The position numbers and the translations under genes are program-made. Positions 1 to 12,587 of a stretch of DNA of 64,000 bases are shown one piece after another. Every line of letters starts with the position of its first letter. Within the stretch, counting starts at the first letter, position 1. Under the pieces are notes generated by a model. It was not told the origin of the DNA and made no database searches. It saw only the letters and a program-made list of their open reading frames with translations. The stretch is from Streptomyces pinistramenti (lineage in GTDB: Bacteria; Actinomycetota; Actinomycetes; Streptomycetales; Streptomycetaceae). The stretch spans positions 39,632 to 103,631 of the forward strand of contig NZ_JAJCXB010000024.1 of the NCBI RefSeq assembly GCF_020564935.1. Reading direction: 5' to 3'.

Positions 1-3000
1 GGTCGAAGCGGGCCGCCCCCTCGGGCGTACCGGCCAGCAGCAGTCCGATCCGCCGCACCAGCTCCCGCGTACGCTCATCGGGGCGCCGCTCGACCCCCTC
101 GGCCGCCGCCCGCAGCAGCGCCTCCAGCACCCGGGTGTCCGGCGCCACCCGCGGAGCGCGGCTGAAGGACCGGGCCTCGTGCGCCAGCAGCACCTCCAGC
201 AGCTCGCGGCGCAGCGCCACCGCGTCCCCGCTCCCCTCCGCGGCGAGCACGGATGCCAGCGCGCACCGCACCGGGACGGCGTACCGGGTCAGGAGTTCCC
301 CCGCGAGCGGGCGCAGCGCGGCACGGGCCGCGGGCCCACCGTCGAGACGCCGCCCGACGAACGCCGCCACCTCGCCCGCAGCGCGCTCCGGATGCCGTTC
401 CGCGTATTCCCCAACGAGCGCGGCGACGCGATGCGCCAGGTCGGGCGGTCCGGGTGACACCGGCGGACGCGCGGGCGGTACGGCACCGCCCGGCCCGGCA
501 GGCACCGGGGTCTCGGCGGAGACCGGAAGGCCGCACCTCGCGAGGACGTCGAGCACCGCACCCGGCGTGCCTCCCGGGACGGCTGTGCGGGACGGTTCAC
601 CGGTCAGCAGGCGGGTGCGGAAGGCCGCGAGCACCGGCTCCGGGTGGGTGGCCAGCGCCTCCGTGAACGCCGCGGCGGGCAGCTGCGGATCACCGGCGGC
701 GAACCGCAGCAGCGCCCGGTCCAGGAACTGTCCCCGGGTGGCGTCATCGGCCATCAGGAGGGCGAGCGCGGCACCGTGGTGCGCGCTGCCGTCGGGGCGC
801 GTCAGGAGGGCGAGCGCGGCCTGGCGCAGCCGGATGCGATCGGTGTCGGTGACGGCGCCAGGGGCGAGGCGGGGCGCGTACGCGGCTGCGGCGCGCCGGC
901 GCTCGGGGCATTCGTCCTGGGACCAGCGCGCCACGGCCCGGCACATCGCCGACGGCTCGTCCTCGGCCAGGGCGGCGAGCAGCTCTTCCGCCCGGGGGTG
1001 CGGGCTGTCGGCCAGCGTGTCGGCGAGCGCGTCGAGCGCGCGCCTCCGGTGGGCGTACAGCAGCGCCTGCGCCGCCGCAGAGACGGTGATCTCCCCCGGC
1101 GGGCCGCCACCGGGCACCGTGTGCGGCGACTGCTGCAAAGGGCTCGCGTCGTCGAACCACTCGCACAGCAGCGGCTGCATCCGCTCCGGCGCCGCCCGCA
1201 GCAACGCGGCCGCCACATCGAGAAACCGCAGGGGTCGCGCAGGGTGGGCACGCGCCTGCGCAGGGGACGGACCGCCCACGCCTCCCGATCCCACGTCGGC
1301 CGGGGGAGGCGAGGGGTCGCCGGAACTCCGGGGGGTGTGGCCCGGGTTGGCGTTGGGGACAGGGGTGGTGCAGGTGGCTGAGATGGTGGGCGTCGTTGGG
1401 GCATCAGGGGAGCCAGGAGCGTCAGGTGTGCTTGGGGTGTCTGGGGCTCCCGGGGTGTCCGATGCGAACCCGACTACGTACGCGGGGAGTTCGCCTGATC
1501 CGGCATCCGCCGCAGTCGCGCCTCCGGGGCCTCCGGCGCCCATCACCACGGACGGGGCGGCGGATCCCTCCCCTGCCCTCACCGCCCCCTGCGGGCAGGT
1601 CGGCCCCACGCCCGACGGCTCAGCGGCCGCATCCTCACAGAAAGCGGCCCCGGCCCCGGTGACGGCCTCCGGGTCGACCCCCCGGACAGACTCGGCACCG
1701 GGCTCGGCACCGGGCTCGGCGGCAGGCTGCGGGCTCCCGGTGGCGCGCCCTCCTGCCTCGTCCCACGGGCCGTGTGCGTCCGGCGCCGGCATGGCATCGG
1801 CCCAGCCGAAGCCGTCCGCCGCGCCCGGCGCATCGGCGAGATGTACCCGCACCCGTGGCGGCCGCGCGAACGGACGGGCACGCCGCCAGGCACGCCGCGC
1901 GGACCACTCATCGGCCGCCGGCCGCCCGCCGCCGGGCGGCCCGGTGTGCGGTGCCCCGGTGTCCGGGTCACCGAAGGGCGTGACAGCGTCCGAGGTCTCC
2001 CAGACGGCAACGCCGCCCCACGCCCCGCCGCCGCTCTTCCCCACTCCCGTACCAGCGCCCGCTCCTGCGACAGCGACATTGCTGACGGTAGGACCGGCCG
2101 GGCCCCCGATCGCTCTCGCCGTCACCCCCGCCCGGCTCAGCCCGGCAGCCGGCGACACGGCCCCCGAACCCGCCACCACACCAGTTCCCGGAGCCGCACC
2201 GGGCCCCGCCCCCGTCGTCGCCTCCGGAGCGGACCGCTGCGGGTGCACCCGCCCAGAGGCCCCCGCTTCCGGTCCCGCTCCCGACCCGGCCCCCCCGGCC
2301 GCGCCCCCCGCCACCGCATCAACCGGCCGACGGACCGCCCCCGCAGCCAACGCCGCTCCGGCCGCCGCGCCCGGCCGTGGCGGCCCGTCGGCCGGCAGCA
2401 GGCGCCGCAGCAGATCCATCCGGTCCACGTCGGCCAGGTCGAGGCGGTGCCAGAACCACGGTCCGAGTGCGTCGAGTCCGGTCCGCCCGAAGCCGCCGAG
2501 CCGCACGGACCGGTCCGTGAGCCGGTCGGCGAGCAGCCGGAGCACGCCGGCGTACGGTGCGACGTCCGGCACCCGCAGCAGCACCTCGCTCAACAGGTGC
2601 GAGGCCCACCACCGGGCATCCGCGTACCGGCCGGACGGCCCGCCGTCGGCCACCGCGACGGACACCAAATGCGCCAGCCTGCGCGTCAGTTGTGGCGTTC
2701 CCTCACGGCGCGCGAGCAGCAGCAGGGCCTGTACCACGGGGCCGATGCGATACCCGGGCACCTGGTACGGCCGCGGCGCCACCGCCCGCCCGGCCCCCAC
2801 ATCGGACGAGGCGCACCCAACGCCACCGGAGCCGCTCCCCTCCCGGCCGTCCCACTCCTGGCCGCCCCGGTCCCGGCCGCCCAACGACGGCAACCGCGCA
2901 GGCCGCTCCGCCTCGCCCGACGCTCCGGCGGATGCCCCGTCCGACGCCCCACGCGCACGGTGCACCAGGACGTACAAGGCAGCGTCCACGTCGAGATGGG

Positions 3001-4987
3001 CGCCCTGGAGCCACTCGGCGAACTCCTCGTGGACGAAGCGGTACCCGGCGCCCGCCGGCGCCAGCAGGCCCTCGGTGAGGACCGCGGAAGCCCACCCGGG
3101 CCCCCAGGGGAAGACCTCTTCGAAGGACGCGCCGTCCAACTCCCCCTGCCCCGGTCCGAGGCACCGGCGTGCCGCCTCGTGCACCTGGCCCGCCACCTGG
3201 GCGGCCAGCCGGCGTACGGCGCCACCGCGCGGCAGCGGGCAGCGGCCGGCCGCGATCCGGACGGCGATGCGCAGGCACAGCAGGTCGAGGTAGGCGCCGA
3301 ATACGGCATGCCGGTCCGGCGCTCCGTCGACGTCGGGCTCCGGCCCCCCGGCCTCCGGCACCACCATGCCCATGCCGTCCGCGCCACCCGCGTCGCACTC
3401 GCAGGCGCCGTCCCCCTTCGGCAGTGCCGCCCGCACCTCGGCGAGCAGCCGCAGCGTCAGCGGGTGTCCGGCGTCCGAAGCGGCCTGTGCGCCCTCCGCC
3501 AGGCCGTAGCGCCGGCGTGCCTGCTCCGCCTCACGCGCCGGCAGATCACCGAGCCGTACGCACGCGGGCAGCGGGCCGCCGGGAGCGCCCGGTGGCAGCG
3601 GGTATCCGGGGGTGGCACGGTGCAGCAGCGGGGTCGGGAAGAGGCCGCCCGCGCCTTCCCAGTACTCGGGCCGGCAGGCGATGACCAGCCGCACCTCGGA
3701 GGCGCGCAGCCAACCTGCGGTCGCCGCGGCCCAGTCGGCCGGCCAGGAGCCCTGCGCGGGCGGCATCTCCTCGGGCCCGTCGAGGAGCAGCAGCAGCGGC
3801 CGGCCCGCGGCGGCCGCCAGCCGGGCCACGCCGTCCGGGGTGGCTTCGTCCGGGTCGCCGGCCGTACGCCCCGAGGCCCCGATGATCCGGCCGGCCGCGT
3901 GCAGCGCACGCCGTACCGCTGCCCGCACCCCGTCGTCGCCGGCCCGCAGATCGGCGCCGCGCAGCCAGACGGTCGGCGCGGGAGCCGCCCCCCGCGCCCG
4001 CCGGGCGGCGAGCGCGGCCAGCTCCGTCGTACGCCCGGACCCCGGTTCCCCCACCAGCGCCAGCACCAGCGGCCCGCCCCCGGTGGCTCCGGCGGCCGCC
4101 ACCTGCTCCCCCGCCGCCCGACCCGCACCAAGCCCCCCGGCCACACCGCCCGCACCGGCCGCATCACAGGTCTCCACCGTCCGGAACGCCCCGAACATCT
4201 CCAACTCGCGTACCACATCGGGCCGTTCCACCGGTTGCCGCCACAGCCGGGGCCGCCCGGCCGAACCCACGGATGTGCCGGTCAGCTGGAGCGCACCCGC
4301 CAGGTTCAGTTCGCTGCCGTAGGCCGGGACCGTCGCCGCGTTCCGTTCCAGCAGCGCGGCGAGCGGCCCGCCCGGATCGGCGGCGGCCGCCGCCCGCAGC
4401 AGCACGGCGAATCCGTCCGCAGGCCGCCCGGCCTGCAACGCGGTACCCAGCACGCCCAGCAGCGCGCCCGTCCGCGCATCGAGCACCGGGCCGCCCGCCG
4501 CCGCACCACCGAGCCGCAGCGCCTCACGCCCGCCCGCACACAGCCCCAACTCCCCCACCGCATCGAGGAGATGGAACCGGTCCGTCGCGGTATACGTCAC
4601 CTCGCAGCCGACCGCGGTCACCTGCCCGTCGAACCAGCCACCGGCCCACAGCCGCACCCGGGAACCCACGGCGGCCGGGCCGGAAGACACCGGCAACGGT
4701 GTCAGCGGCGGCAGTCCGAAGCCCTGGCTGCGCACCAGGGCCAGGTCGCTGCCGGGAAGCGGAGTGACATCGGCGGCGTCCACCGTGCAGCCGCCGTCGA
4801 ACCCGCGGCCGCCGAGCCCGCCCGCCAGCAGTGGCTGCACCACCACGCGGGCCAGCCCGTCGACCGCCTCATGGCTGGTGAGGATCGTGCCGTGCTGGTC
4901 GGCGAGGAAGCCCGTGCCGCGCGGCCGTCCCGCGAGATCCCGGATGCGCACCAGCGCCCTGTCCGCATCGGCGTCCAGCAACGCCAT
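1..4987 (-). CDS. Large trypsin-like peptidase/P-loop NTPase fusion protein, 3' end outside window
   Basis: More than 1,660 residues are encoded and the frame runs off the left edge. The start is the ATG at 4987, with GGGGAGG about 7 nt upstream. Residues about 1-190 resemble a trypsin-like fold, with a His in TSHEAVD and an Asp in GSDLALV. The nucleophile position reads GAAAGGPV, where active enzymes have GxSGGP, so the serine is missing. Around residue 310 there is a P-loop, VGEPGSGRTT, with Arg in place of the usual Lys, followed by a Walker-B-like LLLLLDG. The remainder is Ala/Leu-rich and probably helical, interrupted by a long Gly/Ala/Pro-rich linker (roughly 1.3-2.9 kb on the plus strand). 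The architecture suggests a STAND-like regulatory protein rather than a working protease. No substrate can be inferred. The gene diverges in content from the truB cluster upstream and is separated from it by a hairpin. Confidence 0.8.
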   Translation of the reverse strand, partial: MALLDADADRALVRIRDLAGRPRGTGFLADQHGTILTSHEAVDGLARVVVQPLLAGGLGGRGFDGGCTVDAADVTPLPGSDLALVRSQGFGLPPLTPLPVSSGPAAVGSRVRLWAGGWFDGQVTAVGCEVTYTATDRFHLLDAVGELGLCAGGREALRLGGAAAGGPVLDARTGALLGVLGTALQAGRPADGFAVLLRAAAAADPGGPLAALLERNAATVPAYGSELNLAGALQLTGTSVGSAGRPRLWRQPVERPDVVRELEMFGAFRTVETCDAAGAGGVAGGLGAGRAAGEQVAAAGATGGGPLVLALVGEPGSGRTTELAALAARRARGAAPAPTVWLRGADLRAGDDGVRAAVRRALHAAGRIIGASGRTAGDPDEATPDGVARLAAAAGRPLLLLLDGPEEMPPAQGSWPADWAAATAGWLRASEVRLVIACRPEYWEGAGGLFPTPLLHRATPGYPLPPGAPGGPLPACVRLGDLPAREAEQARRRYGLAEGAQAASDAGHPLTLRLLAEVRAALPKGDGACECDAGGADGMGMVVPEAGGPEPDVDGAPDRHAVFGAYLDLLCLRIAVRIAAGRCPLPRGGAVRRLAAQVAGQVHEAARRCLGPGQGELDGASFEEVFPWGPGWASAVLTEGLLAPAGAGYRFVHEEFAEWLQGAHLDVDAALYVLVHRARGASDGASAGASGEAERPARLPSLGGRDRGGQEWDGREGSGSGGVGCASSDVGAGRAVAPRPYQVPGYRIGPVVQALLLLARREGTPQLTRRLAHLVSVAVADGGPSGRYADARWWASHLLSEVLLRVPDVAPYAGVLRLLADRLTDRSVRLGGFGRTGLDALGPWFWHRLDLADVDRMDLLRRLLPADGPPRPGAAAGAALAAGAVRRPVDAVAGGAAGGAGSGAGPEAGASGRVHPQRSAPEATTGAGPGAAPGTGVVAGSGAVSPAAGLSRAGVTARAIGGPAGPTVSNVAVAGAGAGTGVGKSGGGAWGGVAVWETSDAVTPFGDPDTGAPHTGPPGGGRPAADEWSARRAWRRARPFARPPRVRVHLADAPGAADGFGWADAMPAPDAHGPWDEAGGRATGSPQPAAEPGAEPGAESVRGVDPEAVTGAGAAFCEDAAAEPSGVGPTCPQGAVRAGEGSAAPSVVMGAGGPGGATAADAGSGELPAYVVGFASDTPGAPDTPSTPDAPGSPDAPTTPTISATCTTPVPNANPGHTPRSSGDPSPPPADVGSGGVGGPSPAQARAHPARPLRFLDVAAALLRAAPERMQPLLCEWFDDASPLQQSPHTVPGGGPPGEITVSAAAQALLYAHRRRALDALADTLADSPHPRAEELLAALAEDEPSAMCRAVARWSQDECPERRRAAAAYAPRLAPGAVTDTDRIRLRQAALALLTRPDGSAHHGAALALLMADDATRGQFLDRALLRFAAGDPQLPAAAFTEALATHPEPVLAAFRTRLLTGEPSRTAVPGGTPGAVLDVLARCGLPVSAETPVPAGPGGAVPPARPPVSPGPPDLAHRVAALVGEYAERHPERAAGEVAAFVGRRLDGGPAARAALRPLAGELLTRYAVPVRCALASVLAAEGSGDAVALRRELLEVLLAHEARSFSRAPRVAPDTRVLEALLRAAAEGVERRPDERTRELVRRIGLLLAGTPEGAARFD

Positions 4988-5214
4988 CGCCGTACCTCCC
5001 CGCCTGACCGCCTCCCCGACCTCCGCGCCGGTCCCCGACGTCCGACGGTAAGCGGCCGGTGATCGCCTCGACAGCGAGCAGGACGAACACGCCCCAACCG
5101 CGCCCGCCGTTCACTCCGAGCGCCCGACCACACGGGTGAATCCACGGATCTAGCGGCGCCAAGGGGGACACCGGACATCACGGAGCGCCACCGGTCCCGC
5201 CCGCCGCACAGCAA

Positions 5215-5257
5215 GGGCCGGGCCCGGGAAGCGTCATCGCGCTCCCGGACCCGGCCC
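5215..5257 (-). terminator. Hairpin downstream of truB
   Basis: A long GC stem (GGGCCGGGCCCGGGAAGCG pairing with CGCGCTCCCGGACCCGGCCC, a few mismatches) around a four-base loop lies just past the truB stop. There is no U tract, as is common for actinobacterial terminators. It closes the rimP-to-truB gene block. Confidence 0.65.
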
Positions 5258-5277
5258 GTGCATACCCTGCGGGCGGC

Positions 5278-6258
5278 CTAGGCGAACACCGCCAGGCTCT
5301 TCGCCTTCCCGCCCTGGTTCTCGACCAGCGCCAGGAAGGTGCCGTCGGGGCCGAACGCCGCGACCGGACCGTCCGTCTCGAACAGCGGCATCGCGATCCG
5401 CGCGCCGTTGAGCAGCAGCCGGGCCTGCGGCTCGGTCACGTCCCAGCGGGTGAAGGCGGCCGTGGCCGCCTCACCGATCGGCATCACCGGCAGCCCCGCG
5501 CCCTCGGCGTCGTCCACCGTGGCCTGCAGCTGATCGAGCGTGCGCGCCCGGTCCAGCTTGTACGGGCCGACCCGGGTACGCCGCAGCGCGGTCAGATGCC
5601 CGCCGACCCCCAGCCCGGCGCCCAGGTCACGGGCCAGGGCGCGGATGTACGTACCGGACGAACACGTGACGGAGACCAGCAGGTCGGTCACCGGGGTGCC
5701 GTCATCGGCCTCGCCCTCGTGCACGGAGTGCACCAGGAACGAGGAGACGGTGACCGGCCGGGCCGGGATCTCCACGTCCTCACCGTCCCGCACCCGCGAG
5801 TACGACCGCTTGCCGTCGATCTTGATGGCGCTGACCTTCGACGGCACCTGCATGATCGCGCCGGACAGCTCGGCCACACCGGCGTCGATGTCCGCCCGCG
5901 CGATGCCCTGCGCCGCCTTCGACGCGATGATCTCGCCCTCCGCGTCGTCGGTCACCGTCGTCTGTCCCAGCCGGATCGTTCCGACGTACTCCTTCTCCGT
6001 CAGCGCGAGGTGGCCGAGCAGCTTGGTGGCCCGCTCGATGCCCAGGACGAGCACGCCCGTCGCCATCGGGTCGAGGGTGCCGGCGTGCCCGACCCGGCGG
6101 GTGCGGGCCATGCCCCGCATCTTCGCCACGACGTCGTGCGAAGTGAAGCCGGCCGGCTTGTCGACGATGACGAGGCCCGCCCGTCGCCCACCACCACCCT
6201 TGCCGGAGAACGCTGCGCGCTCGCCCCTTTCGGATGGCTTATTGCTCTCACGCTTCAT
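5278..6258 (-). CDS. truB: tRNA pseudouridine(55) synthase TruB
   Basis: This 326-residue protein isomerises U55 of tRNAs to pseudouridine. The conserved GLVIVDKPAGFTSHDVV segment is at about 28-44, and the catalytic Asp is D63 in GHAGTLDPMATGVL. The length is usual for the family. The first 25 residues are a basic, Ser/Gly-rich tail. The ATG overlaps the rbfA stop codon by four bases (ATGA), so the two are probably translationally coupled. It is the last gene of the translation-factor cluster. Confidence 0.96.
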   Translation of the reverse strand: MKRESNKPSERGERAAFSGKGGGGRRAGLVIVDKPAGFTSHDVVAKMRGMARTRRVGHAGTLDPMATGVLVLGIERATKLLGHLALTEKEYVGTIRLGQTTVTDDAEGEIIASKAAQGIARADIDAGVAELSGAIMQVPSKVSAIKIDGKRSYSRVRDGEDVEIPARPVTVSSFLVHSVHEGEADDGTPVTDLLVSVTCSSGTYIRALARDLGAGLGVGGHLTALRRTRVGPYKLDRARTLDQLQATVDDAEGAGLPVMPIGEAATAAFTRWDVTEPQARLLLNGARIAMPLFETDGPVAAFGPDGTFLALVENQGGKAKSLAVFA

Positions 6259-6710
6259 TCTGCCGCTGTGCCCTCGTCGTCCTCGTCGTCTCCCGGCTTG
6301 CGGTACGGGTCCGCCTCACCGGCGTACTGGGCACCCGATGACACCTCCCGCACCTTGGCGTCGGAGGCCCGCGCCCTGTCGAGCAGGTTCTCGATCGTCT
6401 TGGCGTTCTCCGGCAGGGCGTCCGCGACGAACGCCAGGGTGGGCGTGAACTTCGTGCCCGCGGCCGCACCGACCGCCGAGCGCAGGATGCCCTTGGCGCT
6501 CTCCAGTCCTGCTGCCGCGCTGGCACGGTCCTCGTCATCGCCGTAGACCGTGTAGAAGACCGTCGCCTCCCGCAGGTCGCCGGTGACCCGGGTGTCCGTG
6601 ATGGTCACGTGCGTCCCGAGCCGCGGATCCTTGATTCCGCGCTGCAGCTTCTGGGCGACCACCTCCCGGATGAGGTCCGCCAGCTTCTTCGCCCGCGCAT
6701 TGTCGGCCAC
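6255..6710 (-). CDS. rbfA: 30S ribosome-binding factor RbfA
   Basis: This 151-residue protein assists late 16S rRNA maturation and cold adaptation of the 30S subunit. The KH-like core is recognisable from MADNARAKKLADLIREVVAQ through DPRLGTHVTITDTRVTGDL and the KGILRSAVG segment. The acidic C-terminal tail (GDDEDDEG) is typical of actinobacterial forms. It overlaps truB by 4 bp and follows the DUF503 gene by about 60 bp. Confidence 0.95.
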   Translation of the reverse strand: MADNARAKKLADLIREVVAQKLQRGIKDPRLGTHVTITDTRVTGDLREATVFYTVYGDDEDRASAAAGLESAKGILRSAVGAAAGTKFTPTLAFVADALPENAKTIENLLDRARASDAKVREVSSGAQYAGEADPYRKPGDDEDDEGTAAE

Positions 6711-6771
6711 TGGTCCGTCTCCTTCTTGTCTTCCACAATTGTGCTTCCACCGGCGAGCGGTCGCCCGGTCG

Positions 6772-7071
6772 TCATGACCAGTCGTCCTCGCCGTGCAGCC
6801 GTCGGCGTACCGACAGCAGCTCCACTTCGGGCCGTGCGGCGACCAGGCGCTCGCAGCGGTCCAACACTTCGTTGAGATGCCCCGTGTCCCCGGAGACCAC
6901 CGCCAGGCCGATGGTGGCCCTGCGGTGCAGATCCTGGTCCCCGACCTCCGCGACGCTGACCGCGTACTTGCGGTGCAGCTCGGCGACGATCGGGCGGACG
7001 ACGGAGCGCTTCTCCTTCAACGACCGTACGTCGCCGAGAAGCAGGTCGAAGGACAGCGTCCCTACATACAT
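6772..7071 (-). CDS. DUF503 (YlxP-like) protein
   Basis: This small 99-residue protein begins MYVGTLSFDLLLGDVRSLKEKRSVVRPIV and matches the DUF503/YlxP family usually found between infB and rbfA in Gram-positive bacteria. Its biochemical role is not established; the conserved position suggests a link to ribosome assembly. The start is the ATG at 7071. In-frame sequence continues upstream without a stop, but it has no family similarity and is antisense-like sequence inside the infB 3' region. A hairpin separates it from infB. Confidence 0.9.
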   Translation of the reverse strand: MYVGTLSFDLLLGDVRSLKEKRSVVRPIVAELHRKYAVSVAEVGDQDLHRRATIGLAVVSGDTGHLNEVLDRCERLVAARPEVELLSVRRRLHGEDDWS

Positions 7072-7136
7072 GCGCAACGGGTCTGGCCACCCGTGGGGCC
7101 TTAGGCGTTCGATTCCCCGCACCGTACACGGAACGG

Positions 7137-7178
7137 CCGGGGCCGATCGACGGAAATAACTCCGCCGACCGGCCCCGG
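7137..7178 (-). terminator. Hairpin between infB and the DUF503 gene
   Basis: An 18-bp stem (CCGGGGCCGATCGACGGA pairing with TCCGCCGACCGGCCCCGG through two G-U pairs) has a six-base loop and lies 70 nt past the infB stop. It could terminate or attenuate transcription into rbfA-truB. Confidence 0.55.
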
Positions 7179-7246
7179 TCACCTGCCCGCCGCCCGGCTC
7201 ACCAGGACTGGTGGGCCGGGCCACGCACGGGCTCTCGTCCGCGTGA

Positions 7247-10354
<3,108 letters not shown>

Positions 10355-10513
10355 TTCGCTCCTTCTAGGTCCGGGTTGTCCACCGGACCGTCGCTACTTC
10401 ATGGGCGTACTCATCGCGTACTCATCGAGTGCTCATCGCAATCTCGACCTACTTCCGACTCGCGAGGTACCTGACCGCACGGTTTTCCGTGCGCTGTGCA
10501 TTCGTGCTGTGCG

Positions 10514-10804
10514 TTATTGCAAGGGCGGCTGCTCGATACGTTCGACGTACTGGCGCAATGCCGACGTGTCGAACGGCCCCGGACCCCGGAAGGCCCGGTT
10601 GAACGCCCGGCGGCGGACCGCCAGGTCGAGACAGACCCGTGTCGGGTGCATGTGAGCACCCCGGCCGGGCAGCGTACCGCGAGGATCGGGGGTGCACTCA
10701 CCCTCGATCGCCGCGATGCGCAGCAAATCGCCCTTGGCCGCTCGCTCCCGGCATCCCACACAGGTTCGCTCAGGGCATGCGCGGGCATGCGTCCGGCCAG
10801 ACAC
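10514..10804 (-). CDS. YlxR (DUF448) nucleic-acid-binding protein
   Basis: This small basic protein of 96 residues has the family signature PERTCVGCRERAAKGDLLRI and the GRGAHMHP loop, typical of YlxR proteins encoded between nusA and infB. Published work on the family points to RNA or DNA binding and to effects on transcription of translation genes; that role is by homology here. The gene is separated from nusA by about 125 bp and from infB by about 160 bp. Confidence 0.9.
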   Translation of the reverse strand: MSGRTHARACPERTCVGCRERAAKGDLLRIAAIEGECTPDPRGTLPGRGAHMHPTRVCLDLAVRRRAFNRAFRGPGPFDTSALRQYVERIEQPPLQ

Positions 10805-10931
10805 TGCTTAAGTCTACCTCCCCGCGCCGACTTCACCCCGATGGGGTAAAAGCCGGACGGCTGCTCAGAATTCCCGGTGGGCCGCCGCGGCACCACCTAT
10901 TTTTTCCGGGGCTGCGGCGGCCGCCGCACGA

Positions 10932-11924
10932 TCAGTCCTGCGGCGCCTGCTGCTCGGTGTCCGGCCGGATGTCGATCCGCCAGCCGGTCAGCCGGGCCGC
11001 GAGCCGGGCGTTCTGCCCTTCCTTGCCGATGGCGAGGGAGAGCTGGTAGTCGGGCACGATGACCCGCGCCGACCGCGCCGCGAGGTCGACGACCTCGACC
11101 TTGCTGACCCGGGCCGGCGACAGCGCGTGCGCCACCAGCTCGGCCGGGTCGTCGGACCAGTCCACGATGTCGATCTTCTCGCCGTGCAGCTCGGCCATGA
11201 CCGCACGCACCCGGCCGCCCATCGGGCCGATGCAGGCGCCCTTGGCGTTCAGCCCGGACCGCGTCGACCGCACCGCGATCTTGGTGCGGTGCCCGGCCTC
11301 GCGCGCGATGGCCGAAATCTCCACCGACCCGTCCGCGATCTCCGGCACCTCCATGGCGAACAACTTCTTCACCAGGTTCGGGTGCGTACGCGACAGGGTC
11401 ACGGACGGGCCGCGGACGCCCTTCGCCACCCGGACGACGTACGAACGCAGCCGGGTGCCGTGCGTGTACTCCTCGCCCGGCACCTGCTCCTGCACCGGCA
11501 GCATGGCCTCCATCGGGCCGATGTCGACCAGGACGTTCTTGGGGTCCTTGCCCTGCTGGACGACGCCGGTGATCACGTCGCCCTCACGCCCGGCGAACTC
11601 GCCGAAGGTGATCTCCTCCTCGGCGTCCCGCAGCCGCTGCAGGATGACCTGCTTGGCGGTGGTCGCCGCGATCCGGCCGAAACCGGACGGGGTGTCGTCG
11701 AATTCGCGGGGCTCCTCGCCCGGCTCCAGGTCCGACGCGTCTTCCTTCGCCCACACCGTCACGTGCCCGGTGCTGCGGTCCAGCTGCACCCGCGCCTGCC
11801 GGCGGCTGCCTTCGGTGCGGTGGTAGGCGATCAGGAGGGCCGACTCGATCGCCTCGACCAACAGGTCGAACGAGATCTCCTTCTCCCGCACCAAACCCCG
11901 CAGGGCACTCATGTCGATGTCCAC
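10932..11924 (-). CDS. nusA: Transcription termination/antitermination factor NusA
   Basis: This 330-residue protein has the actinobacterial short architecture. An N-terminal RNA polymerase-binding domain (MDIDMSALRGLVREKEISFDLL) is followed by an S1 domain around 130-195 and two KH domains, with GACIGPMGGRVRAVMAELHGEKIDIVDW and a final AIGKEGQNARLAARLTGWRIDI. It lacks the acidic repeats of the E. coli protein. It starts 2 bp after the rimP stop, which indicates an operon. Confidence 0.96.
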   Translation of the reverse strand: MDIDMSALRGLVREKEISFDLLVEAIESALLIAYHRTEGSRRQARVQLDRSTGHVTVWAKEDASDLEPGEEPREFDDTPSGFGRIAATTAKQVILQRLRDAEEEITFGEFAGREGDVITGVVQQGKDPKNVLVDIGPMEAMLPVQEQVPGEEYTHGTRLRSYVVRVAKGVRGPSVTLSRTHPNLVKKLFAMEVPEIADGSVEISAIAREAGHRTKIAVRSTRSGLNAKGACIGPMGGRVRAVMAELHGEKIDIVDWSDDPAELVAHALSPARVSKVEVVDLAARSARVIVPDYQLSLAIGKEGQNARLAARLTGWRIDIRPDTEQQAPQD

Positions 11925-11926
11925 GG

Positions 11927-12469
11927 CTACGCCTCCTCCTGGTTCTCGTCGAACTTCTCTGCGTCCTGCACATTGCCCTTATCGGACAGCCCGCTCTTGC
12001 GGTTGAACTCCAGCTCGACCCGCGCCTTGGCAATCGCGTCGAACGCGACCCGCCGCTGGGTCGGCTTGCGTCCCTTGACACCCGGCACTTCGAGGTCGAG
12101 CCCGTCCTCGTCCACGGCCTGGATCCGGGCCACCAGCTCGCCGCCCTCGTGGAGCTGCGCCTTGATGAGGCGGCCGACGGCGCGGCGGTAGTGCCGCAGC
12201 TCGGTCAGCGGCCGGTCGGCGCCCGGCGAGGTCACCTCAAGGGTGTACGGGGCGCCGCCCATCACGTCGGAATCGTCCAGGCTCTGCGAGATCTCACGGC
12301 TCAGCTCGGCGCACTCGTCCAGCTGCACGCCTTCGTCGGAATCCACCACGACTCGCAGCACCCGCCGCTTGCCCGCGGGGGTCACATCGATCTCTTCCAG
12401 ATCCAGCTCTCGCGCGGCCACGAGCGGTTCAAGCAGCCCGCGCAGCCTTTCGCTCTGGGTGGTGCTCAT
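11927..12469 (-). CDS. rimP: Ribosome maturation factor RimP
   Basis: This 180-residue RimP protein is needed for 30S assembly. The family segments LRVVVDSDEGVQLDECAELSREISQSLD and YTLEVTSPGADRPL are clear, followed by the SH3-like C-terminal domain. It is the first gene of the minus-strand cluster, and its promoter must lie in the short region shared with the divergent lipoprotein gene. Confidence 0.95.
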   Translation of the reverse strand: MSTTQSERLRGLLEPLVAARELDLEEIDVTPAGKRRVLRVVVDSDEGVQLDECAELSREISQSLDDSDVMGGAPYTLEVTSPGADRPLTELRHYRRAVGRLIKAQLHEGGELVARIQAVDEDGLDLEVPGVKGRKPTQRRVAFDAIAKARVELEFNRKSGLSDKGNVQDAEKFDENQEEA

Positions 12470-12587
12470 CCGGGTGACTCCTCGGCCGCGTGTGCTGTTG
12501 TGGGTAGGTCGCGTGTCGGGTCAAAGCCTATCTGTTCCGGCGGGGTACTGACGATTCGGTGACCGGTCACGGATACGCTCGCCTGCG

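Noticed and set aside
135..3293. Very long plus-strand open frame of over 1,000 codons
   Set aside because: It is antisense to the large protease/NTPase frame, with composition dominated by Arg, Ser, Pro and Ala and no family features. Long antisense frames are common at this GC content.
7075..7130. tRNA-like text (GTTCGATT followed by CCCCGCACC)
   Set aside because: The flanking bases cannot form a T-stem, and no D or anticodon arm is found.
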